Source: Roseiarcus sp963770275
Lineage (GTDB): Bacteria > Pseudomonadota > Alphaproteobacteria > Rhizobiales > Beijerinckiaceae
DNA length: 64,000 nt
Direction of reading: 5' to 3'
Assembly: GCA_963770275.1 (NCBI GenBank)
Contig: CAVYPD010000036.1
Location: forward strand, 56,863 to 120,862
Below, piece by piece: positions 46,194 to 56,968 of this stretch. The stretch's first letter is position 1; every line of letters starts with the position of its first letter. Below the pieces are notes generated by a model, which ran no database searches, was not told where the DNA came from, and saw only the letters and a list, made by a program, of their open reading frames with translations. The translations under genes were made by a program, and so were the position numbers.

Positions 46194-46922
46194 GTGTCCG
46201 ATCCTTTCCCGCCGCCGTTCCACCGTTCCTTCAGCCAGCGGCTTCGCTCCTGGTTCTTCACCGGGCTCATCGTGTTCGGTCCGATTGCGGTCACCGCCTA
46301 TATCGCCTGGTGGGTCATCGACACGATCGACAACTGGGTGAGGCCCTGGCTGCCGAACATCCTGTCGCCGGACGGCTATCTGCCGTTCCATGTCCCAGGC
46401 TTTGGCGTCCTCATCGCGATTGTCGGGCTCACTTTGCTCGGGTTCCTGACCGCCAATTTCATCGGCCGTTCGCTGGTGCGGCTTGGCGAGGCGATGCTCG
46501 ATCGCACGCCGCTCGTTCGCGGCGTCCACAAGGGCTTGAAGCAGGTGTTCGAAACCATCTTCAGCCAGTCCGGCAGCCAGTTCCGCAAGGTCGGGCTGGT
46601 CCAATTTCCGGTTCCCGGCAGCTGGTCGATCGTCTTCATCTCTTCGGCCCCGCCCGAGATCGTCGCCAGCGCCTTGCCGGAGAGGAAGCCGATGATCTCC
46701 GCCTTCATGCCCTGCACGCCCAATCCCACCACCGGATACTTTTTCTATATCCCGGCCGACCAGGTCATCGAATTGCCGATTTCCGCCGACGAGGCCGCGA
46801 AACTGATCATGTCGGCGGGCCTCATCCAGCCGCAAGGCCAGGCCGCGCTCGCCGCAATGGCGGAAGCGGCGAAGCTCGCCAAGCCGACGTTGGAGACGGA
46901 GGCGTCCGGCGCCGTGCCCTAG
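46194..46922 (+). CDS. DUF502 family membrane protein
   Basis: Intact 242-residue protein with two membrane spans (WFFTGLIVFGPIAVTAYIAWWV near 20-41 and IVGLTLLGFLTANFI near 75-95), then HKGLKQVFETIFSQSGSQFR, the DUF502 hallmark FPVPGSWSIVFISS, and PTTGYFFYIPADQVIELPIS. The start is GTG 46194 (VSDPFPPP). A second, more distant member is at 3.4 kb. Family function unknown. It precedes frr, in the place where pyrH is often found. Confidence 0.85.
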   Translation: MSDPFPPPFHRSFSQRLRSWFFTGLIVFGPIAVTAYIAWWVIDTIDNWVRPWLPNILSPDGYLPFHVPGFGVLIAIVGLTLLGFLTANFIGRSLVRLGEAMLDRTPLVRGVHKGLKQVFETIFSQSGSQFRKVGLVQFPVPGSWSIVFISSAPPEIVASALPERKPMISAFMPCTPNPTTGYFFYIPADQVIELPISADEAAKLIMSAGLIQPQGQAALAAMAEAAKLAKPTLETEASGAVP

Positions 46923-47104
46923 GCAGCTGACGGCGGCGCAGAACTTCTCGGCAGTTATGTCAGGGCGCCGATGATATCGCCGCCCTTCTTTGGACGCTGT
47001 TAGTGGGATAAAGCTATGGTAAGGAGGCGGCGGGCGAACATCTGCCGCAAACTCGCTTTTAGGCCGTCTTGTTCGCCCCGCGCGGCGGCCTTCGATTTCG
47101 TGTG

Positions 47105-47678
47105 ATGCACATGGCGCAACTGCCTCAATTCGACCTGGCCGAAGTCAAACGCCGCATGCAGGCCGCGCACGCGACGCTCAAGCATGAACTGGGCGGCCTG
47201 CGCACTGGCCGCGCCAGCGCGAGCCTGCTCGAGCCGGTGCAAGTCGAGGCCTACGGCCAGCGGCAGCCGATCAATCAGGTGGCCTCGATCAGTGTCCCCG
47301 AGCCGCGTGCGCTCTCGGTCTCGGTATGGGACAAGAGCATGGTGCAGGCGGTCGACAAGGCGATCCGGGACGCCAATCTCGGTCTCAGTCCGACGATCGA
47401 GGGCTCCGTTCTGCGCATCCGCATTCCTGAACTGAACGAGCAGCGGCGCAAGGAGATGGCCAAGATCGCCCACAAATACAGCGAGGACGCGCGCGTCGCG
47501 GTCCGGCACGTGCGCCGGGACGGAATTCGATATCCTCAAGAAGCTGTTGAAGGAGCACGCCATCAGCGAGGACGACGAAAAGCGCCAGGAGGCGGAAGTG
47601 CAGAAGGCGACCGATCAGGCCATTGAGGAGATCGACTCCTCTCTGGCCGCGAAGGAAAAGGAGATCATGCAGGTCTAG
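47105..47678 (+). CDS. frr: Ribosome recycling factor, frame interrupted once
   Basis: About 190 residues. ATLKHELGGLRTGRASASLLEPV and VWDKSMVQAVDKAIRDANLG identify Frr, which with EF-G splits post-termination ribosomes. The conserved MAKIAHKYSEDARVAVRHVRRDG leads to the break. Removing one T at about 47528 gives GIDILKKLLKEHAISEDDEK and the normal end MQV at TAG 47676-47678. frr is essential, so the break is almost certainly a sequence error. Start ATG 47105 or 47111. It is the first gene of the frr-to-lpxB cluster. Confidence 0.9.
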
Positions 47679-47706
47679 GCGATCGCCGTCTTTGTCCGAG
47701 GCCCTC

Positions 47707-48465
47707 ATGCATCATCATCGCTCCACTCCCTGTTCGGCTCGGACGCCGGCCCACGTCGCCATCATCATGGACGGCAACGGCCGTTGGGCTCAGTCGCGCG
47801 GCCTGCCGCGCTTCGAGGGTCATCGGCGCGGCGTCGAGGCGGTGCGCCGGGTCGTTCGTTCGGCGATCGAGCGCGGCGTGCAGTTCCTGACGGTCTATAG
47901 CTTCTCATCGGAGAACTGGAGCCGCCCTCCGGAGGAGGTGGCGATGCTGATGGGCCTCCTCAAGCGCTTCATTCGCGAGGATCTCGCGGAACTCAACGCC
48001 AACGGGGTTAGGGTCAGGGTCATCGGCCAACGCGACAATCTCAAGCCCGACATTATCGCCCTCATCGTCGAGGCCGAAACGCTGACCGCCAACAATCGCG
48101 GGCTCACGCTGACTGTGGCTTTCAACTACGGCGGACGGCAGGAAATCTTCGAGGCGGCGCGTCGTTTGGCGATCGACGTTCGCGACGGGCGTCTCGACGC
48201 GCGGTCGATCGGCCCGGACGAATTGGCCGAGCGGCTCGACACGGCTGGCCTTCCCGATCCCGATCTCATCATTCGCACCTCCGGCGAGATGCGGCTTTCG
48301 AACTTCTTGCTCTGGCAGGCGGCCTACGCCGAACTCGTGTTCCTGCCCGTCCTGTGGCCTGATTTCGACGACGCGGCCTTCCTCTCCGCGCTCGACCAAT
48401 ACGCGGCGCGGGAACGTCGTTTTGGCGCTGTTATCGAACCCGCTGCGGTCAAGTCGGCGTCGTGA
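47707..48465 (+). CDS. uppS: Undecaprenyl diphosphate synthase
   Basis: Intact 252-residue cis-prenyltransferase. The catalytic Asp lies in IIMDGNGRWAQSRGLPR at residues 20-36; other motifs are SSENWSRP, and RTSGEMRLSNFLLWQ (IPP-binding Arg). UppS (EC 2.5.1.31) makes the C55 lipid carrier for peptidoglycan and polysaccharides. The His/Ser N-terminus (MHHHRSTP) is normal. Twenty-eight bases separate it from frr and ten from cdsA. Confidence 0.93.
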   Translation: MHHHRSTPCSARTPAHVAIIMDGNGRWAQSRGLPRFEGHRRGVEAVRRVVRSAIERGVQFLTVYSFSSENWSRPPEEVAMLMGLLKRFIREDLAELNANGVRVRVIGQRDNLKPDIIALIVEAETLTANNRGLTLTVAFNYGGRQEIFEAARRLAIDVRDGRLDARSIGPDELAERLDTAGLPDPDLIIRTSGEMRLSNFLLWQAAYAELVFLPVLWPDFDDAAFLSALDQYAARERRFGAVIEPAAVKSAS

Positions 48466-48475
48466 GGACGGGCGC

Positions 48476-49335
48476 GTGGCGGTGAGCGGTGGGGATCCGG
48501 CGATTCGACCGGCGCCGCGGAGGCGCTTCGGTTCGGATTTGAAGCCGCGCGTTGCCGCCGCTGTGGCGATGGGAGGCTTGGCGCTCGCGACCGCATGGAT
48601 TGGCGGCTTCATCTTCGCCGCTTTCTGGTGGCTTGCATCCGTTGTCGTCCTGTGGGAGTGGCAACGGCTGGTCGGCGGCGCGCGGCTCGCCGAGCGGGTG
48701 GCGCTCGGTGGTCTTTTCATTGCGCTCGCTGCGTTGTTCGCGCTGCACAATTCCATTCTGGGCGTCATCGCGGGGCTCGTTCTCGGCGCGGCCGCCGTCG
48801 GCTGGCTGGCTGGACGGAGGGACCGGGACGTGGGCGGGGGTGGGCGTGCTCTATGCCGGCGCGCTCGTCGCCAGCGTCACGCTGCTGAGAATCAGTCCGA
48901 GCTACGGCTTGGCCGCGATTTTATGGCTCTTCGCAGTCGTTTGGGGAGCGGATATCGCGGCCTATTTCGCCGGACGGTCGATCGGAGGGCCTAGGCTTTG
49001 GCCGAGCGTCTCGCCCGGCAAGACCTGGTCCGGCGCGATCGTCGGCGCGCTTGCCGGCGCGGTTCTCGGCCTCATGCTTGCGGCGTGGACGAATCGCCTT
49101 ATCGCCGCTGTTCTGGCTCGGACTTGCGACGGCGATCGTGTCGGAGCTTGGCGATTTGTTCGAATCCGCGCTCAAGCGACGTTTCGGCGTCAAAGATTCG
49201 AGCGGCCTGATCCCCGGCCATGGAGGATTGATGGATCGGCTTGACGCGTTTGTCGCGGCGTCCGTTTTCGCCGCAGTCGTAGCGGGTCTCAACTCGCGGA
49301 GTTCCTTCATCGCCGGCGGATTGTTTCAATGGTGA
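48476..49335 (+). CDS. cdsA: Phosphatidate cytidylyltransferase, two frame breaks
   Basis: About 285 residues and seven to eight membrane spans. Segments in three frames: AVAMGGLALATAWIGGFIFA, then YGLAAILWLFAVVWGADIAA with GPRLWPSVSPGKTWSGAIVG, then the CDP-diacylglycerol synthase signature SALKRRFGVKDSSGLIPGHG followed by LMDRLD. Single extra bases near 48810 and 49105 explain the breaks. CdsA (EC 2.7.7.41) makes CDP-diacylglycerol for phospholipid synthesis. The start is GTG 48476, after GAGGACGG. Its end overlaps the dxr start by seven bases. Confidence 0.88.
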
Positions 49336-50550
49336 GCGTTACTACCGCCGTTCGGCCTTCGTCGTTGCGTTCCCGCGGGACCGTTCCTTCGCCCAAACGC
49401 CTGTCGATTCTGGGCGCGACGGGCTCGATCGGCCGCTCATGCGCGCAGGTGATCGCCGCCGCGCCAGGCCGATTCTCCGTCGTTTCGCTCGCGGGCGGAC
49501 GCGACGGCGCGGCGCTGGCGAAATGCGCGATCGAACTTGGCGCCGAATTCGCCGCGCTCGCCGATCCCGCCGGCTATCCGGACTTGAAGGCTGGCCTGGC
49601 AGGACACGCGGTCGAAATCGCCGCCGGCCCGGAGGCAGTCGAGGAAGCCGCTCTGCGCGAGGCCGATCTGGTGGTCTCGGCGATTGTCGGCGCCGCAGGG
49701 TTGCGCCCGACCTTCGCCGCGATCGCAGCCGGACGCACGGTCGCTCTCGCCAACAAGGAGACGTTGGTGTGCGCCGGCGAGGTGGTGATGGAAAGGGCGC
49801 GGCGCGAAGGCTCCATGGTGCTGCCGATGGATTCCGAGCACAACGCCTTGTTCCAGGCGATCGGCGGCGCGCGATCCCGGCACCATTGAGATGATGACCA
49901 TTACCGCTTCCGGCGGACCCTTCCGCGAATGGAGCGCCGAGCGCATTTCCGCCGCCACGCGCGAGGAGGCGCTTGCCCATCCCAACTGGGTGATGGGGCC
50001 GAAGGTGACGATCAATTCGGCCGGTCTGATGAATAAGGGTCTCGAACTGATTGAAGCGCATCATCTATTCGGCTTGCCAGCCGACCGGCTCGATGTCGTG
50101 GTGCACCCGCAATCGATCGTGCACGGGCTCATCGCCTTCGCCGACGGGTCCCTGATCGCCGGCATGGCGTCGCCGGACATGCGCACCCCGATTGCGCATT
50201 GCCTGGCCTATCCGGATCGGATCGCGTCCGGGGTGCGAGCGCCGGACCTTGCCGCGCTTGGCCGATTGACCTTTGAGCGCGCCGACCTCCAGCGTTTTCC
50301 GGCGCTCGGCTTGGCGATCGAGGCGTTGCGCTCCGGCGGAGGCGCGCCCACCGCCCTCAACGCCGCCAATGAAATCGCCGTTGCGGCGTTCCTCGATCAA
50401 CGAATCGGCTTCGGCGACATCGCGCGCCTTGTCGCAAAAACGCTCGCCGCGATGACCGCGACCGGCGAGTTGAGCGCGCCGGCTGACATTGCGGAAGCGC
50501 TCGCAATTCACCATATCGCGACAGATAGGACCGCAAGCCTATTGGCGTAA
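49329..50550 (+). CDS. dxr: 1-deoxy-D-xylulose 5-phosphate reductoisomerase, frame interrupted once
   Basis: About 406 residues. The NADPH-binding loop LSILGATGSIGRSCAQVI and metal ligands in MVLPMDSEHNALFQ are before the break; TASGGPFREW and HPNWVMGPKVTINSAGLMNK, then ALNAANEIAVAAFLDQRIGF, are after it. Removing one C from 'gcgcgatccc' near 49875 gives GGADPGTIEMMT. Dxr (EC 1.1.1.267) is the second step of the MEP isoprenoid pathway; the product supplies UppS next door. It overlaps the end of cdsA, suggesting coupling. Confidence 0.92.
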
Positions 50551-50638
50551 GCCACGGACTTGCGGCACTGTAACTGTTCAGTAACCATCGTCCGCCGGCC
50601 ACGGGCCGATGCGGCACCTAGAGCTGGAGGCGCCGCAG

Positions 50639-51783
50639 ATGGCGGGAGTGCATGCGGTCGCCGACCTCCTGGCTTGGCTCGGATGGTACGTCGTCCCCTT
50701 CATTGTCATTCTGAGCCTGATCGTCGCTGTGCACGAACTGGGCCACTATTTCGTCGGCCGATGGTGCGGCGTCAAAATCGACGCGTTTTCGCTCGGCTTC
50801 GGCCATGAGCTGTTCGCGCGGGTGGATTCGCGCGGCACCCGGTGGCGGATTGGCGCGCTGCCGCTTGGCGGATATGTCAAGTTTCACGGCGACGCCAACG
50901 CCGCCAGCGTCGGTGACGCCGCCAAGTCGATCCATCGGTCGATCGCTCAATGACGCTGGCTGGGCAACCCTTGCGAAACCGCGCCGCGATTGTGCTCGCG
51001 GGGCCGGTCGCGAATTTCATCCTGGCCTTCGTCATTTTCACCGGCATGTTCATGGCCTTCGGGCGAATTGAGCATGTGGCGCGTATTGGCCGGGTCGAGG
51101 CGGGCACCCCGGCTGCGGCCGCCGGGTTTCAAGCCGGCGATTTGGTAAAGACGATCAACGGGAATCCGATCGATAGCTTTGAAGCGCTTCAGGAATCGAC
51201 GCTTATGAGCACCGGTCTGCCCATGAACTTCGTGGTTGAGCGCCAGGGCGCCAACGTCAACCTCACCGCGACGCCCCAGATAACCGTCGTCGACCAAGGC
51301 GTTTTCGGCAAGCGTCGCATGGGTCATCTTGGGCTTGCGTCCTCTGCCGACAAGAACGACGCGAAGGTCGAAAAGTGCGGCCTCGCGACCTGCGCCGCCT
51401 GGGGCGCGGCGCAGGAATGGTTCATCGTCAAAGCGACCGGGACCTATATCGTCGGGATTTTTGCGGGCCGCGAATCAACCGATCAGATGTCGGGATTGAT
51501 CGGCGCCGCTCAAATGGCGGGCGAAATGGCGAAAATCAGCCTTTGGGAGTTGTTCAGTCTCGCCGCGTGGTTTTCGGTTTCGGTCGGTCTGATGAATCTC
51601 CTTCCAATTCCGCTGTTGGATGGCGGCCATCTCGCATTTTATGCGTTCGAGGGCCTGCGCGGACGCCCTTTAAGCGAACGAGCGCAGGAAATTGGCCTTA
51701 GAATCGGAATCGCGCTGGTCGCGTTGTTGGTCGTTTTCACCACCTCGCACGACCTTTTCCGCTTGGTCAGCAGCGGGAATTAA
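50639..51783 (+). CDS. rseP: RIP metalloprotease RseP, frame interrupted once
   Basis: About 381 residues. The membrane zinc motif VHELGHYFVGRW has His32, Glu33 and His36; a PDZ domain (VEAGTPAAAAGFQAGDLVKTI) is in the middle; and the second active-site motif LLDGGHLAFY is near the C-terminus. The break near 50947 is one missing base (IAQ-MTLAGQPLRNRAAIV). RseP cleaves anti-sigma factors and leftover signal peptides within the membrane. GGAGG eight bases before the ATG at 50639 selects this start. Confidence 0.9.
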
Positions 51784-52054
51784 CCAACGGTCGACCATGT
51801 TTGCGTGTCCCCGACGCAACGGTCGCCGGAAATGGTGTAGGCTCCGCCAATAACGGTTTGCAGGGGCGAGCAAAGATTGTAAAACGCCGTTAATCTTCCC
51901 GGTCGTCAGTTCGGCGAGCGGGATAGAGCGCCGCGGCGTGTGCGGCGCCGCCCGCGATTGCGCCGTGAGGCGCGCGGGAGGCGCGGGCAAGGATCACACT
52001 GAAGCGGCGCCGCAATGGCGGGCCGCTTTGGCGCGAACAGGGGCTTTGGGCCAT

Positions 52055-54526
52055 ATGGATTGGATTCGCGGGTGTGTTGGCGTCCTTCTGGCGGTGGCTC
52101 TTAGTCTGTGCGGGTTGAGCTGGGCGGCGCCCGCGAGCGCGCAGCAGATCGTCGTCCAAGGCGCGAACGTCGATCCTTCAACGCTGAAGCCGTATTTCAC
52201 CGGAACCGATCCAGCCTCAGTTGAGCGGGGCGTTGAGGATTTGAAGGCCACTGGCATTTATTCGAATGTCAGCGCGACGGTGGAGAACGGCAAGATTGTC
52301 GTCAGCCTCGCCGGCGGCGCGCAGATCATCAACAGAGTTGCATTTGAAGGCAACAGACAGATTGAGACGAAGCAGCTCGAAGTCGAGGTGCAGTCGAAGC
52401 CGCATACCGCCTACAACGAGGCGACCGCGGATGCCGACGTCGGCAGAATCAAAGACGCCTATAAGAAATACGGCCGCAACGAAGCCGGCGTGACCAAGCG
52501 GCTGGTCCAATTGCCGAACGGGCGGGTGGATCTCGTCTTCACCGTCAATGAAGGCGAGAAGACCGGCATCCGAGAGATCAAGTTTGTCGGCAATCACGCG
52601 GTTTCGAACTATCGCCTGCACAGCCTGATGCAAACCAGCACGATGAATTGGCTATCGTGGTTCAAGAGCACCGACGTTTATGATCCCGACCGGTTAGCCT
52701 CCGACGAGGAGGCGATTCGCCGCTATTATATGAAGAACGGCTACGCGGATTTCCAAATCACGAACACCGACGTCACTTACCACGCCAGCCCCCCGGGCTA
52801 TGTCATTACGATCACGGTCGACGAGGGTCCGCAATATCACGTGTCGTCGGTGGCGAGTGGTTTCCAATATTCCGAAGGTGGATGGGCCGGCCCTCAATCG
52901 ATTTGTCGCTCTGAGGCCTGGGGACGTCTATGACGCGGGCAGCGTCGACAAGTCTGTGGAAGGGATCACGCGCGACGTCGCTCGGCAAGGTTACGCGTTC
53001 TCGGAGGCTCGGCCGCATGGCGAACGCGACGCCGCCAATCATACGATCGCGCTCTCGTTCTCAGTCGACAATGGTCCGAAAGTCTACATCGAGCGCATCG
53101 ACATTGTCGGAAACACCCGCACCCGCGACTTTGTCATTCGCCGCGAATTCGATATCGGCGAGGGCGACCCCTATAATCACGTCCTGATCGAGCGGGCTGA
53201 ACGACGCCTGAACAGCCTCGGCTACTTTAAGAAGGTCCACATCTCGAACCGGCCGGGGTCTTCGCCGGATCGGGTCATCGTGGTGGTCGATGTGGAGGAC
53301 CAGCCGACCGGCTCAATCAGCCTGAGCGGCGGCTATTCGACGACCCAAGGCTTTCTGGCTGAGCTCGCCTACACCGAAACGAACTTTCTTGGCCGAGGTC
53401 AGTACGTGCGCTTGAGCGTTTCCGATGGCCAATACACCCAGGGGTGGAAGGCTTCGTTTACCGAGCCTTACTTCCTTGGCCAGCGCCTGGCCGCTGGCTT
53501 TGACATTTACCATCAGACCAACAGCAACAACCAGTTCGCGCTCTACCAGAACTGGACGACCGGCGGGACGCTTCGGCTCGGCATACCGATTACTGATGAC
53601 CTGACGTTCCAGCCTAACTATTCGCTCTATGAGTCGAAGATCACCATTCCGAACACGCAAAGCGCCCCTTCGACGATTGCTCAGGACCCAATCAGCCCTT
53701 CTTTCCCGGCGGAGTCCCCTTTGCGCTTGTTCCGAACGCCATTGTCAACTGTTTGACCAACGGCGAAGCACCTGTCGAAATCAAGCAGGCGGCGGCGCAA
53801 GGCAATATCGTTACCTCGATGGCCGGATTTTCGATCCTGTTCAATAATATTGACGATCGGAAGAACCCCACCACCGGCTACGTCCTGAATTACAAGCAGG
53901 ATTTCGCCGGCCTTGGCGGGCAATCCGAGTTCATCCGCGAAACGTTCGACGCGCGCTGGTATCATCCGATCACGGAGGACTTCATCGGTTTGATTCACCT
54001 GCAGGCCGGTCAGATCAATTCCTTCGGCTCAAGAGACGCGCTCATCATCAACAACTTCAACGAGGGTTCGTCATTGGTGCGCGGCTTCGCCCCGGGAGGC
54101 ATCGGGCCGCGCGACATCTCGGACCCGTTCAATATCCAGGCCAGCGCTCTTGGCGGCACGAGCTATTATGGCGCGTCGGCCGAGGTTGACTTTCCGATCT
54201 TCGGCTTGCCGAAAGAAGTCGGGTTGAAAGGGGCGGTGTTCGCCGACGCCGGCAACTTGATCGGATATTCAGGGCCGACCAACTTCTCGAATTTCTTAGG
54301 CTACACCTATTGCCCGCCTCCGGGGTCAATTGCCAGGGCTTTGCCCATCACACAATTGAGTTGCGCCGACGTCTGGGACCCGAACCAAATCCGCGCCTCG
54401 GTGGGGGCGAGTTTGATTTGGGACTCGCCGATGGGACCGATCCGCTTTGATCTCGCGCTCCCGCTTTCAAAGGGCAAATACGACCAGACCCAACTCTTCA
54501 ACTTCTCGGGCGGCACGACGTTCTAA
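52055..54526 (+). CDS. bamA: Outer-membrane protein assembly factor BamA, two frame breaks
   Basis: About 824 residues. Signal peptide (MDWIRGCVGVLLAVALSLCG...ASAQQ), POTRA repeats (e.g. IVVQGANVDPSTLKPYF, FVGNHAVSNYRLHSLM, IDIVGNTRTRDFVIRREFDI), and a 16-strand barrel (VRLSVSDGQYTQGWKASFTE, SSLVRGFAPGGIGPRD with the conserved VRGF loop, end LFNFSGGTTF with terminal Phe). One extra base near 52875 and one missing near 53690 interrupt it. BamA inserts beta-barrel proteins into the outer membrane. It follows rseP after a 270-base gap with no gene. Confidence 0.93.
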
Positions 54527-54603
54527 AATCGACCAGCTGCCTTCCCAACAAGCGGGCGCGCCAGGGCTGGCGCGCCCGTCGTCGCTTCCGACGGAACTCC
54601 TTA

Positions 54604-55662
54604 TTGGCCAGAATTCGCTTCTTTCCCCCGAGTTCAGCGCCTTCATTGGCCGAAGTTGCGGGCTGGTGCGGCGCCACGCTCGGCGCGAACACCGATTCCG
54701 ACCGCGTGATCCGGGACGTCGCCGCTCTCGATGAGGCGGGCCCCGGCGATCTCACCTTTCTCGACAATCCCCGGTATCTCGACGCGCTCAAGCGGACGCG
54801 GGCGGCGGCGGCGCTCGTGTCGCCGCGCTATGCCGGCGCAGCGCCCGCGACTTGCGCCGTGCTCATCGCCGCCGAGCCTTACCGCGCCATGGCCGTGGTG
54901 ATGACCAAACTTTACCCTTTCGCGGTCAAGCCGGGCTCCGTTTTTGGTGAGACCGGGATTTCACCCGCAGCGTCCGTTCACCCATCGGCGCGGCTGGAAC
55001 CGGGTGTGATCGTCGACCCCGGCGCGGTGATCGGCCAGGGCGTCGAACTGGGCGCCGGCACGATCATCGGGCCCAATGCCGTCATCGGTCCTGGGGTGCG
55101 CATCGGTCGCGATGGCTCGGTCGGCGCCTCGACCACGATTTTAGCCGCGCTGATCGGCGACCGGGTGATCATTCATCCCGGCGCGCATATCGGACAGGAC
55201 GGCTTCGGATTCGCGCTTGGGCCGCGAGGGCATCTCAAGGTGCCTCAGATCGGCCGCGTGATCATTCAAAACGACGTCGAGATCGGCGCCGGGGTTACAA
55301 TCGACCGCGGCGCGAACCGCGACACGGTCATCGGCGAGGGGGCGAAGATCGACAATCTGGTGCAGATCGGCCACAACGTCGTCATCGGCCGCCATGCGGT
55401 GCTGGTCTCTCAGTCCGGCGTCTCTGGATCGAGCGCCATCGGCGATTTCGCCGCCCTCGGCGGTCAGGCGGGCATAGCCGGACATCTGACGATCGGCGCG
55501 GGCGCCCAGGTCGCCGCGGCAGCCGGCGTGATGACCGATATTCCCCCCGGCGAGCGGTGGGCCGGCGCGCCAGCGAAGCCCGTGCGGAAGTTTTTTCGCG
55601 AGGTCGCCGCGATCAAGCGATTGGCCGATGGCGACGCGCGTGGCGACGCCAATGCCGAATAA
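54604..55662 (+). CDS. lpxD: UDP-3-O-(3-hydroxymyristoyl)glucosamine N-acyltransferase
   Basis: Intact, 352 residues. The uridine-binding N-terminal domain (DVAALDEAGPGDLTFLDNPR) is followed by a left-handed beta-helix with many V/I-G hexapeptides, the catalytic His region VQIGHNVVIGRHAVLVSQSG, and a C-terminal helix. LpxD (EC 2.3.1.191) carries out the third step of lipid A synthesis. The start appears to be TTG 54604 (ARIRFFPPSS), with GGAACT a few bases upstream. An indel hiding an ATG cannot be excluded. Confidence 0.93.
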   Translation: MARIRFFPPSSAPSLAEVAGWCGATLGANTDSDRVIRDVAALDEAGPGDLTFLDNPRYLDALKRTRAAAALVSPRYAGAAPATCAVLIAAEPYRAMAVVMTKLYPFAVKPGSVFGETGISPAASVHPSARLEPGVIVDPGAVIGQGVELGAGTIIGPNAVIGPGVRIGRDGSVGASTTILAALIGDRVIIHPGAHIGQDGFGFALGPRGHLKVPQIGRVIIQNDVEIGAGVTIDRGANRDTVIGEGAKIDNLVQIGHNVVIGRHAVLVSQSGVSGSSAIGDFAALGGQAGIAGHLTIGAGAQVAAAAGVMTDIPPGERWAGAPAKPVRKFFREVAAIKRLADGDARGDANAE

Positions 55663-55696
55663 CGCTGCCGAACGGACGGGAGAGAAAGGAAGTGGA

Positions 55697-56161
55697 ATGA
55701 ACGAACTGGCCGCCCAGACGTTCGACAGCTACGACATCCAGAAGCTGCTCGAGTTATTGCCGCACCGGTATCCGTTTCTCCTGGTCGATCGAATCGTCGA
55801 AGCCCGCGGCGACGAATACGGCGTCGGGATAAAGAACGTGACGGCCAACGAGCCTCATTTCCAGGGCCATTTTCCAGGCCGACCGGTCATGCCGGGCGTC
55901 CTGTTGATCGAAGCGATGGCGCAGACGGCGGGCGCGCTGTGCGTCGCTTCGCAGCTGGACAAGAGCGCACCGAGCGTCGTCTACATGATGACGGTCGACA
56001 AGGCGAAGTTCCGCAAGCCGGTCGTTCCCGGCGATCAGGTGCGGTTTCACATGACCCGCATCGCCAAAAAGCGAAACATGTGGTGGTTCCGGGGCGAGGC
56101 GAAGGTCGAAGACGTGCTGGTTTGCGAAGCCGAAGTCTCCGCGATGCTGGTGCGTGAATGA
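55697..56161 (+). CDS. fabZ: 3-hydroxyacyl-[acyl-carrier-protein] dehydratase FabZ
   Basis: Intact 154-residue hot-dog-fold protein. Catalytic His58 in EPHFQGHFPGRPVMPGVLL and Glu72 in IEAMAQ. FabZ (EC 4.2.1.59) dehydrates 3-hydroxyacyl-ACP in fatty-acid synthesis and competes with LpxA and LpxD for the same substrates, which is why it sits in the lpx cluster. ATG at 55697 after GGAAGTGG. The stop overlaps the lpxA start by four bases (ATGA). Confidence 0.94.
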   Translation: MNELAAQTFDSYDIQKLLELLPHRYPFLLVDRIVEARGDEYGVGIKNVTANEPHFQGHFPGRPVMPGVLLIEAMAQTAGALCVASQLDKSAPSVVYMMTVDKAKFRKPVVPGDQVRFHMTRIAKKRNMWWFRGEAKVEDVLVCEAEVSAMLVRE

Positions 56162-56968
56162 CGAATACAATCCATCCGAGCGCCGTCATCGAAGACGGGG
56201 CTCGGCTCGGGGCGGGCGTCGAGATCGGGCCGTTTTGTCATGTTGGATCGCAGGCGAAGCTGAGTGACGGCGTCCGGCTGATCTCTCATGTGAGTATCGC
56301 TGGCGACACCAGTGTTGGCGCGCGCACGGTCATTTATCCCTTCGCCTCGATCGGACATCCGCCGCAGGACCTCAAATATCGCGGCGAGCCGGTCCGCCTT
56401 ACAATCGGCGAGGGCTGCCTCATTCGCGAAGGGGTGACGATGAACCCTGGCACCGCGGGCGGCGGCTCGGAAACAAGCGTTGGACCGCGGTCGGTGTTCC
56501 TGGCCAACGCCCATGTCGCTCATGATTGTCGTATTGGCGAGGGCGTCATTCTTTCCAACAACGTGATGTTGGCCGGCCACTGCAGTATCGGTGATTTCGC
56601 CATTGTGAGTGGCGGCGCCGCCGCGCATCAATTCGTTCGTATCGGAGCGCACGCCTTTGTCGGCGGTCTCGCTGGAGTCGAGCACGACTTGATTCCCTTT
56701 GGGCTTGCGCTCGGCAACCGTGCGGGGCTCGCGGGCCTCAATGTCGTCGGCCTGAAGCGCCGAGGCTTCTCGCACGAGGCGATCCACGAGCTGAGGCGCG
56801 CCTACAAGATGCTGTTCAATGGCGGCGGCACGTTGAAGGAGCGCATCGACGAGGTCGCGGACGCGTTTCGCTGACCAGGACGCCGTTCGGCAGATTGTCG
56901 CCTTTTTGCGCCAGGGAGGCGATCGGGCGATCTGCGTCCCGCGCGCCGGAAGGGATGAGGAGGGGTGA
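56158..56968 (+). CDS. lpxA: UDP-N-acetylglucosamine acyltransferase LpxA, frame interrupted near the end
   Basis: About 269 residues. Left-handed beta-helix with IHPSAVIEDGARLGAGVEIG, SIGHPPQDLKYRGEP, the catalytic-His loop NNVMLAGHCSIGD, and GLNVVGLKRRGFSHEAIHEL. The original frame stops at 56874, cutting the helical C-terminus. Removing one T near 56870 gives FADQDAVRQIVAFLRQGGDR and the end AICVPRAGRDEEG at TGA 56966-56968, which overlaps the lpxI GTG. LpxA (EC 2.3.1.129) starts lipid A synthesis. Confidence 0.93.

Noticed and set aside
47505..47560. Programmed frameshifting in frr and the other broken genes
   Set aside because: There are no slippery heptamers or consistent downstream structures; breaks occur at random positions and in dozens of unrelated genes.
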